NCBI RefSeq assembly: GCF_042680605.1
Contig: NZ_JBHUEE010000013.1
Coordinates: forward strand, 5,054-69,053
Reading direction: 5' to 3'
Length of the DNA: 64,000 bases
From: Allobogoriella deserti
GTDB lineage: Bacteria; Actinomycetota; Actinomycetes; Actinomycetales; Actinomycetaceae
Below the pieces are notes generated by a model. That model saw nothing but the letters and a program-made list of their open reading frames with translations, was not told where the DNA came from and did no database searches. Position numbers and translations under genes: made by a program. Shown here piece by piece: positions 56,976 through 64,000 of the stretch (position 1 is its first letter; every line of letters begins with the position of its first letter).

Positions 56976-58478
56976 TCAGGATCCCAGGCGGATCATGCTC
57001 CAGGACACCGGCGGCAGCTCGACGCTCAGCCGGGCGTCGTCGAGACCTGCCGAGGTGTTCGGCCGCGGCAGCACCGAGGTCGAGTCCGCGGCGGTCGCCT
57101 GCCAGGTGTGATCCGGGTTGGCCAGCGTCACGGCCTCGTGTACCCGGCTCACGCCCAGCGACCGCACGTCGAGACTCAGCCCGACCGGCTCGGTGACCGA
57201 GCGGTTGACGACGAACACCACGGCGCCGTCGTCGTCCCGGGTGGCGACCAGGTCGATCGCGGACACCTCGCCGAACTGGGCCGTCTCGACGGTGGGCGCC
57301 GCCACCGCCGGGCGCAGCACCTCGCCGGCTGCGTGCCGGGCGGTGAGGGCGAACGGGTGGAAGGTGGTCTGGCGCCAAGCCGGTCCGCGGTCCTCCGTCA
57401 TGATCGGCGCGATGACGTTGACGAGCTGAGCCAGGCTCGCCGCGTGCACGCGGTCGGTGTGCCGCAGCAGGGAGATGAGCAGGTTGCCCACCACGACGGC
57501 GTCGGCGACGTTGTACCGGTCCTCGAGCAGTACCGGGGCCACCGGCCAGTCGTCGCCCGACGGCGGACGAGACTCGGCGCGCTTCTGGTACCAGACGTTC
57601 CACTCGTCGAACGAGATGTGCACCCGCTTGGACTGCTTGCGTGCCGCCCGGACGTAGTCCGCGGTCGCGGCGACCGAGTCGATGAAGTAGTCCATGTCCG
57701 TGGCGCTGGCGAGGAAGCTGGCGAGGTCGCCGTCGTCCTCGTAGTAGTAGGCGTGCGCGCTGATGTGGTCGACGTGCTCGTACGCCTCGCGCAGCACGGT
57801 GGCCTCCCACTCGCCGAACGTCGGCATCCGCGAGTTGGATGACCCGCACGCCACGAGCTCGAGATCCGGGTCGATCATGCGCATGGCACGGGCGGTCTCG
57901 GCCGCCAGGCGCCCGTACTCCTCCGCCGTCTTGTGCCCGATCTGCCACGGGCCGTCCATCTCGTTGCCCAGGCACCACATGCGCACCCGGTACGGGTCCG
58001 GTGCCCCGTTGGCCCGGCGCATGTCAGCGAAATGCGACCCGCCGGGCACGTTGCAGTACTCGAGGAGATCGAGAGCCTCCTGGACGCCCCGCGTGCCGAG
58101 ATTGACCGCCATCATCGGCTCCACGCCGGCCTTGGCCGTCCACCGCATGAACTCGTCGACACCGAAGGTGTTCGGGTCCGTGGAGTGCCAGGCCAGGTCC
58201 AGTCGTGCCGGCCGCCGGTCCACCGGCCCGACGCCGTCCTCCCAGCGGTACCCGGAGACGAAGTTGCCACCCGGGTAACGCACCGTGGTGGTGCCGAGCT
58301 CCCGCACCAGCTCGAGCACGTCGGTGCGCAGTCCGTCCTCGTCCGCCTGGGGGTGGTCCGGCTCGAAGATGCCGTGGTAGACGCACCGGCCGAGGTGTTC
58401 GACGAACGTGCCGAACGTCCGGGGCCGGACCGGACCGACCACGAACGCGCGGTCGAGGACGGCGGAGGCAGTGAGCAT
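56976..58478 (-). CDS. GH51 alpha-L-arabinofuranosidase
   Basis: This 500-aa enzyme removes terminal arabinofuranose from arabino-oligosaccharides. The family blocks FGTFVEHLGRCVYHGIFEP and RYPGGNFVSGYRWEDG, the acid/base Glu in CLGNEMDGPW (about residue 175) and the nucleophile Glu in HISFDEWNVWY (about 295) are intact. There is no signal peptide, so it is cytosolic and acts on imported oligosaccharides. The ATG at 58478 has AAGGAG upstream. It is in an operon with a binding protein, two permeases and LacI. Confidence 0.93.
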   Translation of the reverse strand: MLTASAVLDRAFVVGPVRPRTFGTFVEHLGRCVYHGIFEPDHPQADEDGLRTDVLELVRELGTTTVRYPGGNFVSGYRWEDGVGPVDRRPARLDLAWHSTDPNTFGVDEFMRWTAKAGVEPMMAVNLGTRGVQEALDLLEYCNVPGGSHFADMRRANGAPDPYRVRMWCLGNEMDGPWQIGHKTAEEYGRLAAETARAMRMIDPDLELVACGSSNSRMPTFGEWEATVLREAYEHVDHISAHAYYYEDDGDLASFLASATDMDYFIDSVAATADYVRAARKQSKRVHISFDEWNVWYQKRAESRPPSGDDWPVAPVLLEDRYNVADAVVVGNLLISLLRHTDRVHAASLAQLVNVIAPIMTEDRGPAWRQTTFHPFALTARHAAGEVLRPAVAAPTVETAQFGEVSAIDLVATRDDDGAVVFVVNRSVTEPVGLSLDVRSLGVSRVHEAVTLANPDHTWQATAADSTSVLPRPNTSAGLDDARLSVELPPVSWSMIRLGS

Positions 58479-58487
58479 GGTTCTCCT

Positions 58488-58516
58488 TGCTGGTTGCGTG
58501 CTGGTTGCGTGCTGGC
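58488..58516. repeat. Short direct repeats upstream of GH51 gene
   Basis: TGCTGGTTGCG occurs twice in tandem (58488-58498, 58499-58509), followed by a partial third copy. It lies in the short gap between the permease and the arabinofuranosidase. No function is evident. Confidence 0.6.
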
Positions 58517-58555
58517 TGCTGGTTGGGTGGCTGGTGCTCGTGGACGGTGTCCGGA

Positions 58556-59464
58556 TCAGGTGCCGGTGATGCCCGACGTCGCGATGCCCTTGATGATCTG
58601 CCGCTGGAAGAAGAGGAAGGCGAGGATCAGCGGCAGGGCACCGAGCACGTTCTGCGCCATGATCTGCGCGTACTGGATGCCGTAGAAGCTGAGCACGGTC
58701 TGCAGACCGACGGGCAGGGTCATGATGTTCGCGTCGTTGATGGCGATGAACGGCCACAGGAAGTTGTTCCACGCCTGGATGAACACGAAGATCGAGACCG
58801 CTCCGAGGATGGGCCGCGAGAGCGGCAGCACGATCTGCAGGAAGATTCGCATCCGGCTGGCGCCGTCGATCATCGCCGCCTCCTCGAGCTCGTGCGGGAT
58901 GGCGTCGAAGAACCGCTTGAGGATGAACACCATCGGCGCCGCGACCACCTGGGGAAGGATGATCGCCCAGTAGGTGTCGACGAGGTTGAGGTCCACCATC
59001 TGCTGGAACAGCGGGACGATGAGGATCTGCGCCGGGATGAGGATCGAGGCGACGATGACGGCGAGGGCCGCCTTGCGCCCCGGGAAGTCCATCCGGGACA
59101 ACGCGTAGCCCGCGAGCGCGCTGATGACCAGCGTGATGGCAGTGATCGCACCGGCCGTGAGGAGGCTGTTGAACGCCCAGCGTGGGACAAGACTGTCGTT
59201 GAGCACGTCCCGGAAGGCCTCGGTGGTGAAGCCGGACTCCGGGACGATGGTGATCGGGTAGGACGCCGCCTCGGTCTCCGGCTTGAACGCGGTCAGCGCC
59301 GCCCACAGCACCGGCATGAGCCAGGTGATGGCGATGACGGCGAGCACCACGTACGCGACCACGGTCATCGGTCGCAGACGGCGCTTGTTCGCGGGAATGC
59401 TGGTGTCGGCCAACCGGTCGGCCGTCGTCGACCCGACCGTCGGGGTGGCAGCGGCGGCACTCAT
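58556..59464 (-). CDS. Sugar ABC transporter permease (MalG type)
   Basis: This 302-aa CUT1 permease has about six membrane segments and the EAA-type loop ELEEAAMIDGASRMRIFLQIVLPLSRP near residue 195. The N-terminal segment ITWLMPVLWAALTAFK is typical of MalG proteins. It forms the pore with the upstream MalF-like permease, whose stop it overlaps (ATGA). No ATPase gene is in the operon; a shared MsmK/MalK-type ATPase elsewhere is the usual solution. Confidence 0.92.
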   Translation of the reverse strand: MSAAAATPTVGSTTADRLADTSIPANKRRLRPMTVVAYVVLAVIAITWLMPVLWAALTAFKPETEAASYPITIVPESGFTTEAFRDVLNDSLVPRWAFNSLLTAGAITAITLVISALAGYALSRMDFPGRKAALAVIVASILIPAQILIVPLFQQMVDLNLVDTYWAIILPQVVAAPMVFILKRFFDAIPHELEEAAMIDGASRMRIFLQIVLPLSRPILGAVSIFVFIQAWNNFLWPFIAINDANIMTLPVGLQTVLSFYGIQYAQIMAQNVLGALPLILAFLFFQRQIIKGIATSGITGT

Positions 59465-60405
59465 GAGCGGGCCCCTCTCCGGCTGTTGATCATCATGTAG
59501 ACGATCGAGACGAGAATGATGAGGAAGAAGAACAGGTACGAGATCGCAGAGGCGTAGCCGAGGCGGTATCCGGTGAAGCCGACCTCGTAGACGTACTGCA
59601 GGATCGGCCGGGTTGCGCCGCCGGGGCCGCCGGCCGTCATCTGGTAGATCTGATCGAAAACCTTGAGTGAGGCCAGGATCTGCAGGATCAGCACCAGCAC
59701 CGTGGTCGGCGCGAGCTGGGGAACCGTGATGGACCAGAACTGGCGCCAGGTCCCGGCGCCGTCCAGCGAGGCCGCCTCGTAGAGCTGGTCCGGAATGGCC
59801 TGCAGCGCCGAGAGGTAGAGCAGGAAGTTGAACCCGATGGTCCACCACACGGTGGCGATGACGACGGCGAGCATCGCCGTGTTCGGGTCCTGCAGCCACG
59901 CGATGGGGCCGATGCCGACCCAGCGCAGCACCTCGTTGACCAGTCCGAGCTCAGGGTTGTAGAGCCAGATCCAGATCTGGGAGATGACGGTCGAGGCGAA
60001 GAGATAGGGCATGAAGATGGACAGCCGCCACAGCCACTGCCCCTTCACACCGCTGTTGACCAGAGTGGCGAAGAGCAACGGCAGGATCACCAGCGGCACC
60101 GTGGTCAGCACGGTGAACCAGATGGTGTTCCACAGCGAGCTCCAGACCTCCGGGTCGGCGAAGGCCTCCGCGTAGTTCTCGAAGCCGATGGGATCGGCGT
60201 TGGCACCGGTGAGGCTGCGACCGGTGAAACTCATCCACAGCCCGGAAACGGTCGGCCAGACCAGAAACATGATGAAGGCGACGGCGAACGGCGCCATGTA
60301 GAGCCAGCCGCGGAGTGCATCCGGGCGCTTGACGGGGTTGACGGGGGGCGGGGTCGCGGCGACGTCGGCGCCCACCGGCTCCCGCGGTTCGGTTGTTGTG
60401 GTCAT
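59461..60405 (-). CDS. Sugar ABC transporter permease (MalF type)
   Basis: This 314-aa CUT1 permease has about six membrane segments and the EAA loop QLYEAASLDGAGTWRQFWSITVPQLAPT near residue 210. The first 35 residues are a Pro/Thr-rich cytosolic tail. The ATG at 60405 is the first of the MTTTTEP start and is preferred to an upstream start. It partners the MalG-type protein and the lipoprotein for import of arabino-oligosaccharides, as inferred from the GH51 gene. Confidence 0.92.
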   Translation of the reverse strand: MTTTTEPREPVGADVAATPPPVNPVKRPDALRGWLYMAPFAVAFIMFLVWPTVSGLWMSFTGRSLTGANADPIGFENYAEAFADPEVWSSLWNTIWFTVLTTVPLVILPLLFATLVNSGVKGQWLWRLSIFMPYLFASTVISQIWIWLYNPELGLVNEVLRWVGIGPIAWLQDPNTAMLAVVIATVWWTIGFNFLLYLSALQAIPDQLYEAASLDGAGTWRQFWSITVPQLAPTTVLVLILQILASLKVFDQIYQMTAGGPGGATRPILQYVYEVGFTGYRLGYASAISYLFFFLIILVSIVYMMINSRRGARS

Positions 60406-60421
60406 CGTCGTCCCTTCCGCC

Positions 60422-61798
60422 TCACAGCGGGCTCGGCTTGGCGAGCAGCTCGTTGATGCGGTCGATGAAGTTCTGCAGGCCACGCTCGGGCGGCACGGCG
60501 CCGGTGTAGACCTGCAGCAGGTGGTCGCCGAAGTACTCGGAGAAGTCGGCCCCGGAACCCGTGAAGTAGGCCGGCGGGTCGTAGACGGCGTGCTCGGCCG
60601 CCTCGGCGTAGTCGGCCTGCGGGTCGAGCTGGGAGTACTCCTCGCTCTCCAGGACCGGCAGGTAGACGGGGAGGTGCCCGGCGTCGGCCCACTGGACGGA
60701 GGACTTCAGGAGCGAGGCAACCATCTCGTGGACCATGCGCCGCTTGTCCGGGTCAGGGCTCGACTGGTGCGGCAACACGAAGGAGTGGGAGTCGCAGTAG
60801 GCCGCGGGCCGGCCGAAGATCGGCGGGATCATCTGCATGCCGAACGGGACACCCTGGTCGCGGTAGCTCTGGATCTCCCACACACCGCCCATGAACATGC
60901 CGGCGCGCTGGGTGCCGAACTCGGCGATGGCGGAACTGCCGAGATTGCTGGCCGAGGCGACCTCGCCGTCGAGGAGTGACCTGATCCATTCCAGGGTGCG
61001 GATCGCCTTGTCCTCGTCGATCTCCATCGGCCCGCCCTCGGGCAGGTTGATGGTGCCGCCCATCTGGGTGTACCAGGTGTCGAACATCCGCCACATATTG
61101 GCGGCGTCGTCGAGGTAGCCGTAGGACAGACCGTGCCCACCGGTCACCTCGCCCATGCGCAGGGCGACGTCGCGGAACCCCTCCTCGGTGTCCACACCCT
61201 CGAGGAGCCCGTCCGGGCCGAGCACCCCGGCCTGCTCGGCGACGTCGGTGTTGTAATAGAGGACGAACGGGTGCATATCGAGCGGGATCGCCTTGAGCTC
61301 GTCGCCGTAGAAGCCCTTCTCCCACACCGTCTCCGGGAAGGTGTCCGGGCCGACGCCCAGTTCCTCGAGCAGATCGAGGTCCCAGCTGTCCAGCATCCCG
61401 CCGGGGGCATAGCCGGGCAGCCGCGCGATGTGCATCACCGCGACGTCCGGGGCCCGTCCGCCGGCCGAGGCCATGGCGAGCTTGGTGTAGTAGGGCCGCC
61501 CCCAGGCCAGCACGGTCTCGTTGACGGTGACGTCGCCGTGCTCACCCTGGAAGTCCTCCAGCATGCGGGTGAGGATCTGCCCGTCGGGCCCGGTGAGCAG
61601 ATGCCAGAAGTCGAGGGTGCCGCCGGTGAAGGCGCTCGCCGCGCCTGAGCAGCCCCCGAGTCCCAGCGCGGCGGCGCCGCCGAGCGCGCCCGCGCCGAGC
61701 AGGAAGTTCCGGCGCGACGGCCCCGGGGGTGCGGCCCCGTTTCTCGTCGTGCGGTGGCCGGGCACGTGCGGCCCGGCCCTGTGGGTGCGTCCGTTCAT
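60422..61798 (-). CDS. Sugar-binding lipoprotein of ABC transporter
   Basis: This 458-aa extracellular solute-binding protein is type 1 (CUT1). It has a twin-arginine signal (SRRNFLLGAGALGGAAALG) with lipobox LGGC, so it is probably a Tat-exported lipoprotein. The mature part has LDFWHLLTGPDGQILTRMLEDF and a hinge region around ELKAIPLDMHPFVLYYNTDV typical of family 1 binding proteins. The ATG is preceded by GAAGGAG. It is the first gene of the operon and lies just downstream of the double operator. Confidence 0.92.
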   Translation of the reverse strand: MNGRTHRAGPHVPGHRTTRNGAAPPGPSRRNFLLGAGALGGAAALGLGGCSGAASAFTGGTLDFWHLLTGPDGQILTRMLEDFQGEHGDVTVNETVLAWGRPYYTKLAMASAGGRAPDVAVMHIARLPGYAPGGMLDSWDLDLLEELGVGPDTFPETVWEKGFYGDELKAIPLDMHPFVLYYNTDVAEQAGVLGPDGLLEGVDTEEGFRDVALRMGEVTGGHGLSYGYLDDAANMWRMFDTWYTQMGGTINLPEGGPMEIDEDKAIRTLEWIRSLLDGEVASASNLGSSAIAEFGTQRAGMFMGGVWEIQSYRDQGVPFGMQMIPPIFGRPAAYCDSHSFVLPHQSSPDPDKRRMVHEMVASLLKSSVQWADAGHLPVYLPVLESEEYSQLDPQADYAEAAEHAVYDPPAYFTGSGADFSEYFGDHLLQVYTGAVPPERGLQNFIDRINELLAKPSPL

Positions 61799-61857
61799 CC
61801 GGCGACTCCTTCGTCTGCGGTCTCTGCGGCCGATCGATGCGATCCGCGTCCGTCCTC

Positions 61858-61869
61858 TACATCGATGTA
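61858..61869. promoter_or_regulatory. LacI operator 1
   Basis: TACATCGATGTA is a perfect palindrome with the central CG common in LacI-family sites. An identical copy lies 25 bp away. It is about 60 bp before the binding-protein start. Confidence 0.75.
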
Positions 61870-61878
61870 TGACCCGGG

Positions 61879-61907
61879 AACCTACATCGATGTAGAAGCG
61901 AGGTCAA
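61879..61907 (-). promoter_or_regulatory. Candidate promoter of the arabinan operon
   Basis: On the minus strand TTGACC (complement of 61902-61907) and TAGGTT (complement of 61879-61884) are 17 bp apart. Operator 2 lies almost wholly between them, so repressor binding would block polymerase. The -35 is good; the -10 is weak (3 of 6). Confidence 0.5.
61883..61894. promoter_or_regulatory. LacI operator 2
   Basis: This is the second exact copy of TACATCGATGTA, extended by one base pair on each side (CTACATCGATGTAG). Centre-to-centre spacing to operator 1 is 25 bp. It sits in the spacer of the candidate promoter. Confidence 0.78.
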
Positions 61908-62058
61908 CGCCCGGGGGTCTCGATTCACGCCGTAACGGACGGATCACCCCGCAGACTCGTCCAGTTTGCCGCGCCGTCGATATGCGCTCACCCGACCCCA
62001 CAAGGGTGGAGGGGCCGGTCCCGGCCGGGGCCGGCGTTACCCCATCACGAGGAGTCTC

Positions 62059-63510
62059 ATGAAACGGCATGTCTGGAAGGGCGTCGGGCTGACCGGCTCG
62101 GCCGCCGCACTGGTCGTGGCCACGTCGGTCCCCGCAGCCGCCGGCGGGGTTCCCGCGGCGCCGCACGGCCCGGAGAACGTCATCGTCCTCATCGGTGACG
62201 GAATGGGCTACAACCAGATCTCGCAGGCCTCTCTCTACGCGCACGGGACGAGCTACACCGAGGTCGTCTCCGACGGCGAGGGCGGCGTGCGCGAGGTCCG
62301 GGGCACTCCCACCGAGGTGTACGAGTCCTTCCCCGTCCAGGTGGACATGCAGACGTTCCCGGAGGGCGGATCATACGACCCGCAACGCGCGTGGACCGAC
62401 TTCGACTACGTCGCTGAGGGGGCGACCGACTCGGCGGCCGCCGGCACGGCGATGGCCTCCGGCACGAAGACCACGAACGGCGCCCTCGGTGTCGACGCGC
62501 AGGGCAATCCGGTCGAGAACCTCTCCGAGCGGGCGATCGCGCAGGGCAAGTCCGCCGGCGTCGTCTCGTCGGTGCCCTACTCGCACGCCACTCCGGCCGC
62601 GTATGTCGCGCACGAGGCGGACCGGAACAACTACCACGAGATCGCCGACCAGGAGCTTGCCTCCGAGCTGTCGGTGGTCATGGGCGCCGGCCATCCGTAC
62701 TTCGACGACTCGCACGAGCGGCTCGACGAGCCCGAGTACGGCTACATGAGCGAGGAGTCCTACGAGGCGCTCGCCGCGGGCGAGACGGACTGGTCTTACA
62801 TCGAGGAGGCCTCCGACTTCGAGGACCTCGCCAGCGGTGAGACCCCGGAGCGCGTGTTCGGCATTCCGCAGGTGGGCTCGACCCTCCAGCAGGGCCGGGC
62901 GGGCGACTCGGACGAACCCTACGGCGACCCGCTCAATGACGTGCCCAGCCTGGCGACCATGACGGCCGGAGCTCTCAACGTCCTGGACGAGAACCCGGAC
63001 GGCTTCTCGCTCATGGTCGAGGGCGGGGCCATCGACTGGAGCGGACACGCCAATGACTCTGCGCGCAACATCGAGGAGACCCTCGAGTTCAACGAGGCCG
63101 TGGAGACGGTCACCGACTGGGTCGAGGAGAACTCCTCCTGGCGCGAGACGCTGGTCATCGTCACGGCCGACCACGAGACCGGCTACCTCGAGGGCGCGGA
63201 CGCGAACCCGGACTGGACCGCCCTGACCGGCCAGGCCGGCGAGGTGCCGAACGTGTCGTGGAACTCCACGAACCACACCAACATGCTCGTTCCCGTGTTC
63301 GCCCAGGGAGCCGGCGCCAAGGAACTCGGACGCCTGGCCGACATGACGGACCCGGTCCGCGGCGCGTACCTGGACAACACCGACCTGGCCAACCTGTTTC
63401 TCGAGGACTTCTGGGCCGACAGGTCCGGGAACGGGAACGGGAACGGGAACGCGCACGGGCATGGCCACGGTCACGGACGCGGCCAGGGCCACGGCCACGG
63501 CAATCGCTGA
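62059..63510 (+). CDS. Secreted alkaline phosphatase with His/Gly/Asn-rich tail
   Basis: This 483-aa enzyme hydrolyses phosphate monoesters outside the cell. It has a signal peptide (1-28, ending SVPAAAGG), the metal-site Asp in VLIGDGMGYNQ, the nucleophile Ser in TDSAAAGTAMASG, and metal ligands in VEGGAIDWSGHAND and VTADHETG. The ATG at 62059 has GAGGAG upstream. The last 35 residues are a repeat of GN units then HGHGHG units, with no known domain and a possible metal-binding role. Convergent with tRNA-Pro. Confidence 0.93.
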   Translation: MKRHVWKGVGLTGSAAALVVATSVPAAAGGVPAAPHGPENVIVLIGDGMGYNQISQASLYAHGTSYTEVVSDGEGGVREVRGTPTEVYESFPVQVDMQTFPEGGSYDPQRAWTDFDYVAEGATDSAAAGTAMASGTKTTNGALGVDAQGNPVENLSERAIAQGKSAGVVSSVPYSHATPAAYVAHEADRNNYHEIADQELASELSVVMGAGHPYFDDSHERLDEPEYGYMSEESYEALAAGETDWSYIEEASDFEDLASGETPERVFGIPQVGSTLQQGRAGDSDEPYGDPLNDVPSLATMTAGALNVLDENPDGFSLMVEGGAIDWSGHANDSARNIEETLEFNEAVETVTDWVEENSSWRETLVIVTADHETGYLEGADANPDWTALTGQAGEVPNVSWNSTNHTNMLVPVFAQGAGAKELGRLADMTDPVRGAYLDNTDLANLFLEDFWADRSGNGNGNGNAHGHGHGHGRGQGHGHGNR

Positions 63511-63529
63511 GTCGACGGCCGCCGGCGAC
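63511..63529. terminator. Short hairpin between the phosphatase and tRNA-Pro
   Basis: Bases 63511-63529 fold into an 8-position stem with one mismatch and a CCG loop, right after the phosphatase stop and right after the 3' end of tRNA-Pro on the other strand. It may serve both convergent units. Confidence 0.35.
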
Positions 63530-63530
63530 G

Positions 63531-63604
63531 TCGGGATGGCGGGACTTGAACCCGCGACCTTCCGCTCCCAAAGCGGACGCGCTACCAAACTGCGCCACAT
63601 CCCG
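63531..63604 (-). tRNA. tRNA-Pro (anticodon TGG)
   Basis: The minus strand gives a full cloverleaf of 74 nt: acceptor CGGGATG pairs with CATCCCG, and discriminator A follows. The D arm has GCGCAGTTTGGTAGCGC. The anticodon stem encloses loop TTTGGGA with anticodon TGG, and the T loop is GGTTCAAGTCC. CCA is not encoded. Confidence 0.95.
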
Positions 63605-63829
63605 GCGGCGCCGGCCGGGCCGGCGCCGGTGCCCGATTCTACGGGCCGCCGGGCACCCGCCCGACCAGCACCGTGATGCTCACCTGACACTCCGGCGGCA
63701 GGCGAGCTGATCGTCCGGTGGCAGACGCACGGGCCCCGGTCCGGCGGTGATCATCACCACCGGCGGGCCGGGGCCGCACCACGACCGGGAGCCGTTAGAC
63801 TCGACGTCGCACGTCCCTCGCGGACCTGT

Positions 63830-63900
63830 GCGGGTGTAGCTCAATGGTAGAGCCTCTGCCTTCCAAGCAGATGGTGCGGGTTCGATTCCCGTCACCCGCT
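63830..63900 (+). tRNA. tRNA-Gly (anticodon TCC)
   Basis: The plus strand gives a 71-nt cloverleaf: acceptor GCGGGTG pairs with CACCCGC, and discriminator T follows. The D arm is AGCTCAATGGTAGAGCC. The anticodon loop CTTCCAA holds anticodon TCC, and the T arm has GGGTTCGATTCCC. CCA is not encoded. Confidence 0.96.
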
Positions 63901-63923
63901 CCGTGTGATGTCTCAGGACATCG

Positions 63924-63962
63924 GAATGGCCCGGACCCACGGTTTGTGGGTTCGGGCCATTC
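63924..63962 (+). terminator. Terminator-like hairpin after tRNA-Gly
   Basis: A 17-bp stem (left arm starting GAATGGCCCGG, right arm ending CGGGCCATTC), with one G-U pair and a 5-nt GGTTT loop, begins 24 nt after tRNA-Gly. The tail GTCATTTC has only a short T-run. It is a good candidate for ending the tRNA transcript. Confidence 0.7.
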
Positions 63963-64000
63963 GTCATTTCGGTAGTGGTGTTGTCTGTGGCTGATAGTTG

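Noticed and set aside
53954..57196. Plus-strand open frame of 1080 aa
   Set aside because: It is antisense to tig and the LacI gene, has composition typical of a shadow frame, and has no recognisable domain.
63161..63598. Minus-strand open frame of 145 aa
   Set aside because: It begins inside tRNA-Pro (GRGFKSRHPD is the usual artefact) and runs antisense to the phosphatase gene.
62371..63690. Minus-strand open frame of 439 aa over the phosphatase and tRNA-Pro
   Set aside because: It is antisense to the phosphatase gene, and its N-terminal part includes the false tRNA translation VAGSSPAIP.
63680..63967. Minus-strand open frame of 95 aa across tRNA-Gly
   Set aside because: Its protein (TGIEPAPSAWKAEALPLSYT block) is the well-known false translation of the antisense strand of a tRNA gene.
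1..64000. CRISPR arrays, insertion sequences or prophage
   Set aside because: Read-through found no evenly spaced repeat-spacer pattern, no transposase or integrase, and no phage structural gene. The repeats seen are short tandem units in coding or junction DNA.

Overview
The window is high-GC actinobacterial DNA: dense genes, frequent GTG starts, many 1-8 nt gene overlaps, F420 enzymes, paired clpP genes, and 11-bp-phased sites that look like GlnR boxes. Gene content fits Micrococcales, perhaps near Ruaniaceae or Bogoriellaceae, but that placement is a guess. No phage, IS element, CRISPR array or rRNA was seen, and no gene-free stretch exceeds 300 bases.

Layout. 1-1311: the end of an iron-siderophore-type ABC importer. 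1373-3135: cofE and an F420-dependent oxidoreductase. 3226-6246: a cupin, a GH4 phospho-glycosidase and a divergent PfkB kinase. 6282-10479: a YqeB-like membrane protein, a TetR regulator and valS. 10575-13090: an LPXTG surface protein and a DUF4012 protein. 13176-18619: an ECF sigma factor, a small acidic protein, a cytosolic subtilisin carrying NPFTVS repeats, and a TPR-CHAT caspase-like protein. I consider this module the least understood part of the window.

18608-37401 is a cell-surface glycan locus. A 13-gene plus-strand operon (19325-33150) has every junction overlapping. It encodes two amino-sugar pathways, glycosyltransferases, a flippase, an O-antigen-ligase-like protein and two Wzz-like proteins. 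A convergent minus-strand operon (37401-33133) encodes the initiating glycosylphosphotransferase, a WecG/TagA enzyme and a double-GT2 protein.

37513-49727: a YciI-like protein and a chorismate mutase, then nitrate/nitrite assimilation. This comprises nirD and a sirohydrochlorin-chelatase-like gene (minus strand) facing nirB, SUMT, a HemD-winged-helix regulator, a nitrate transporter, an assimilatory nitrate reductase and its FAD partner. Together these would take up nitrate, reduce it to ammonium and supply most of the siroheme pathway. Two upstream regions carry 11-bp-phased GlnR-like sites.

49762-55738: a baeRF-type protein, clpX, clpP2, clpP1 and tig, which form a proteolysis and folding block with a ClgR-like site upstream of clpP1. 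55865-61798: an arabino-oligosaccharide use operon (binding protein, two permeases, GH51 arabinofuranosidase, LacI regulator) with two identical LacI-type operators at its promoter. 62059-63900: a secreted alkaline phosphatase with a His/Gly/Asn-rich tail, tRNA-Pro(TGG) and tRNA-Gly(TCC).
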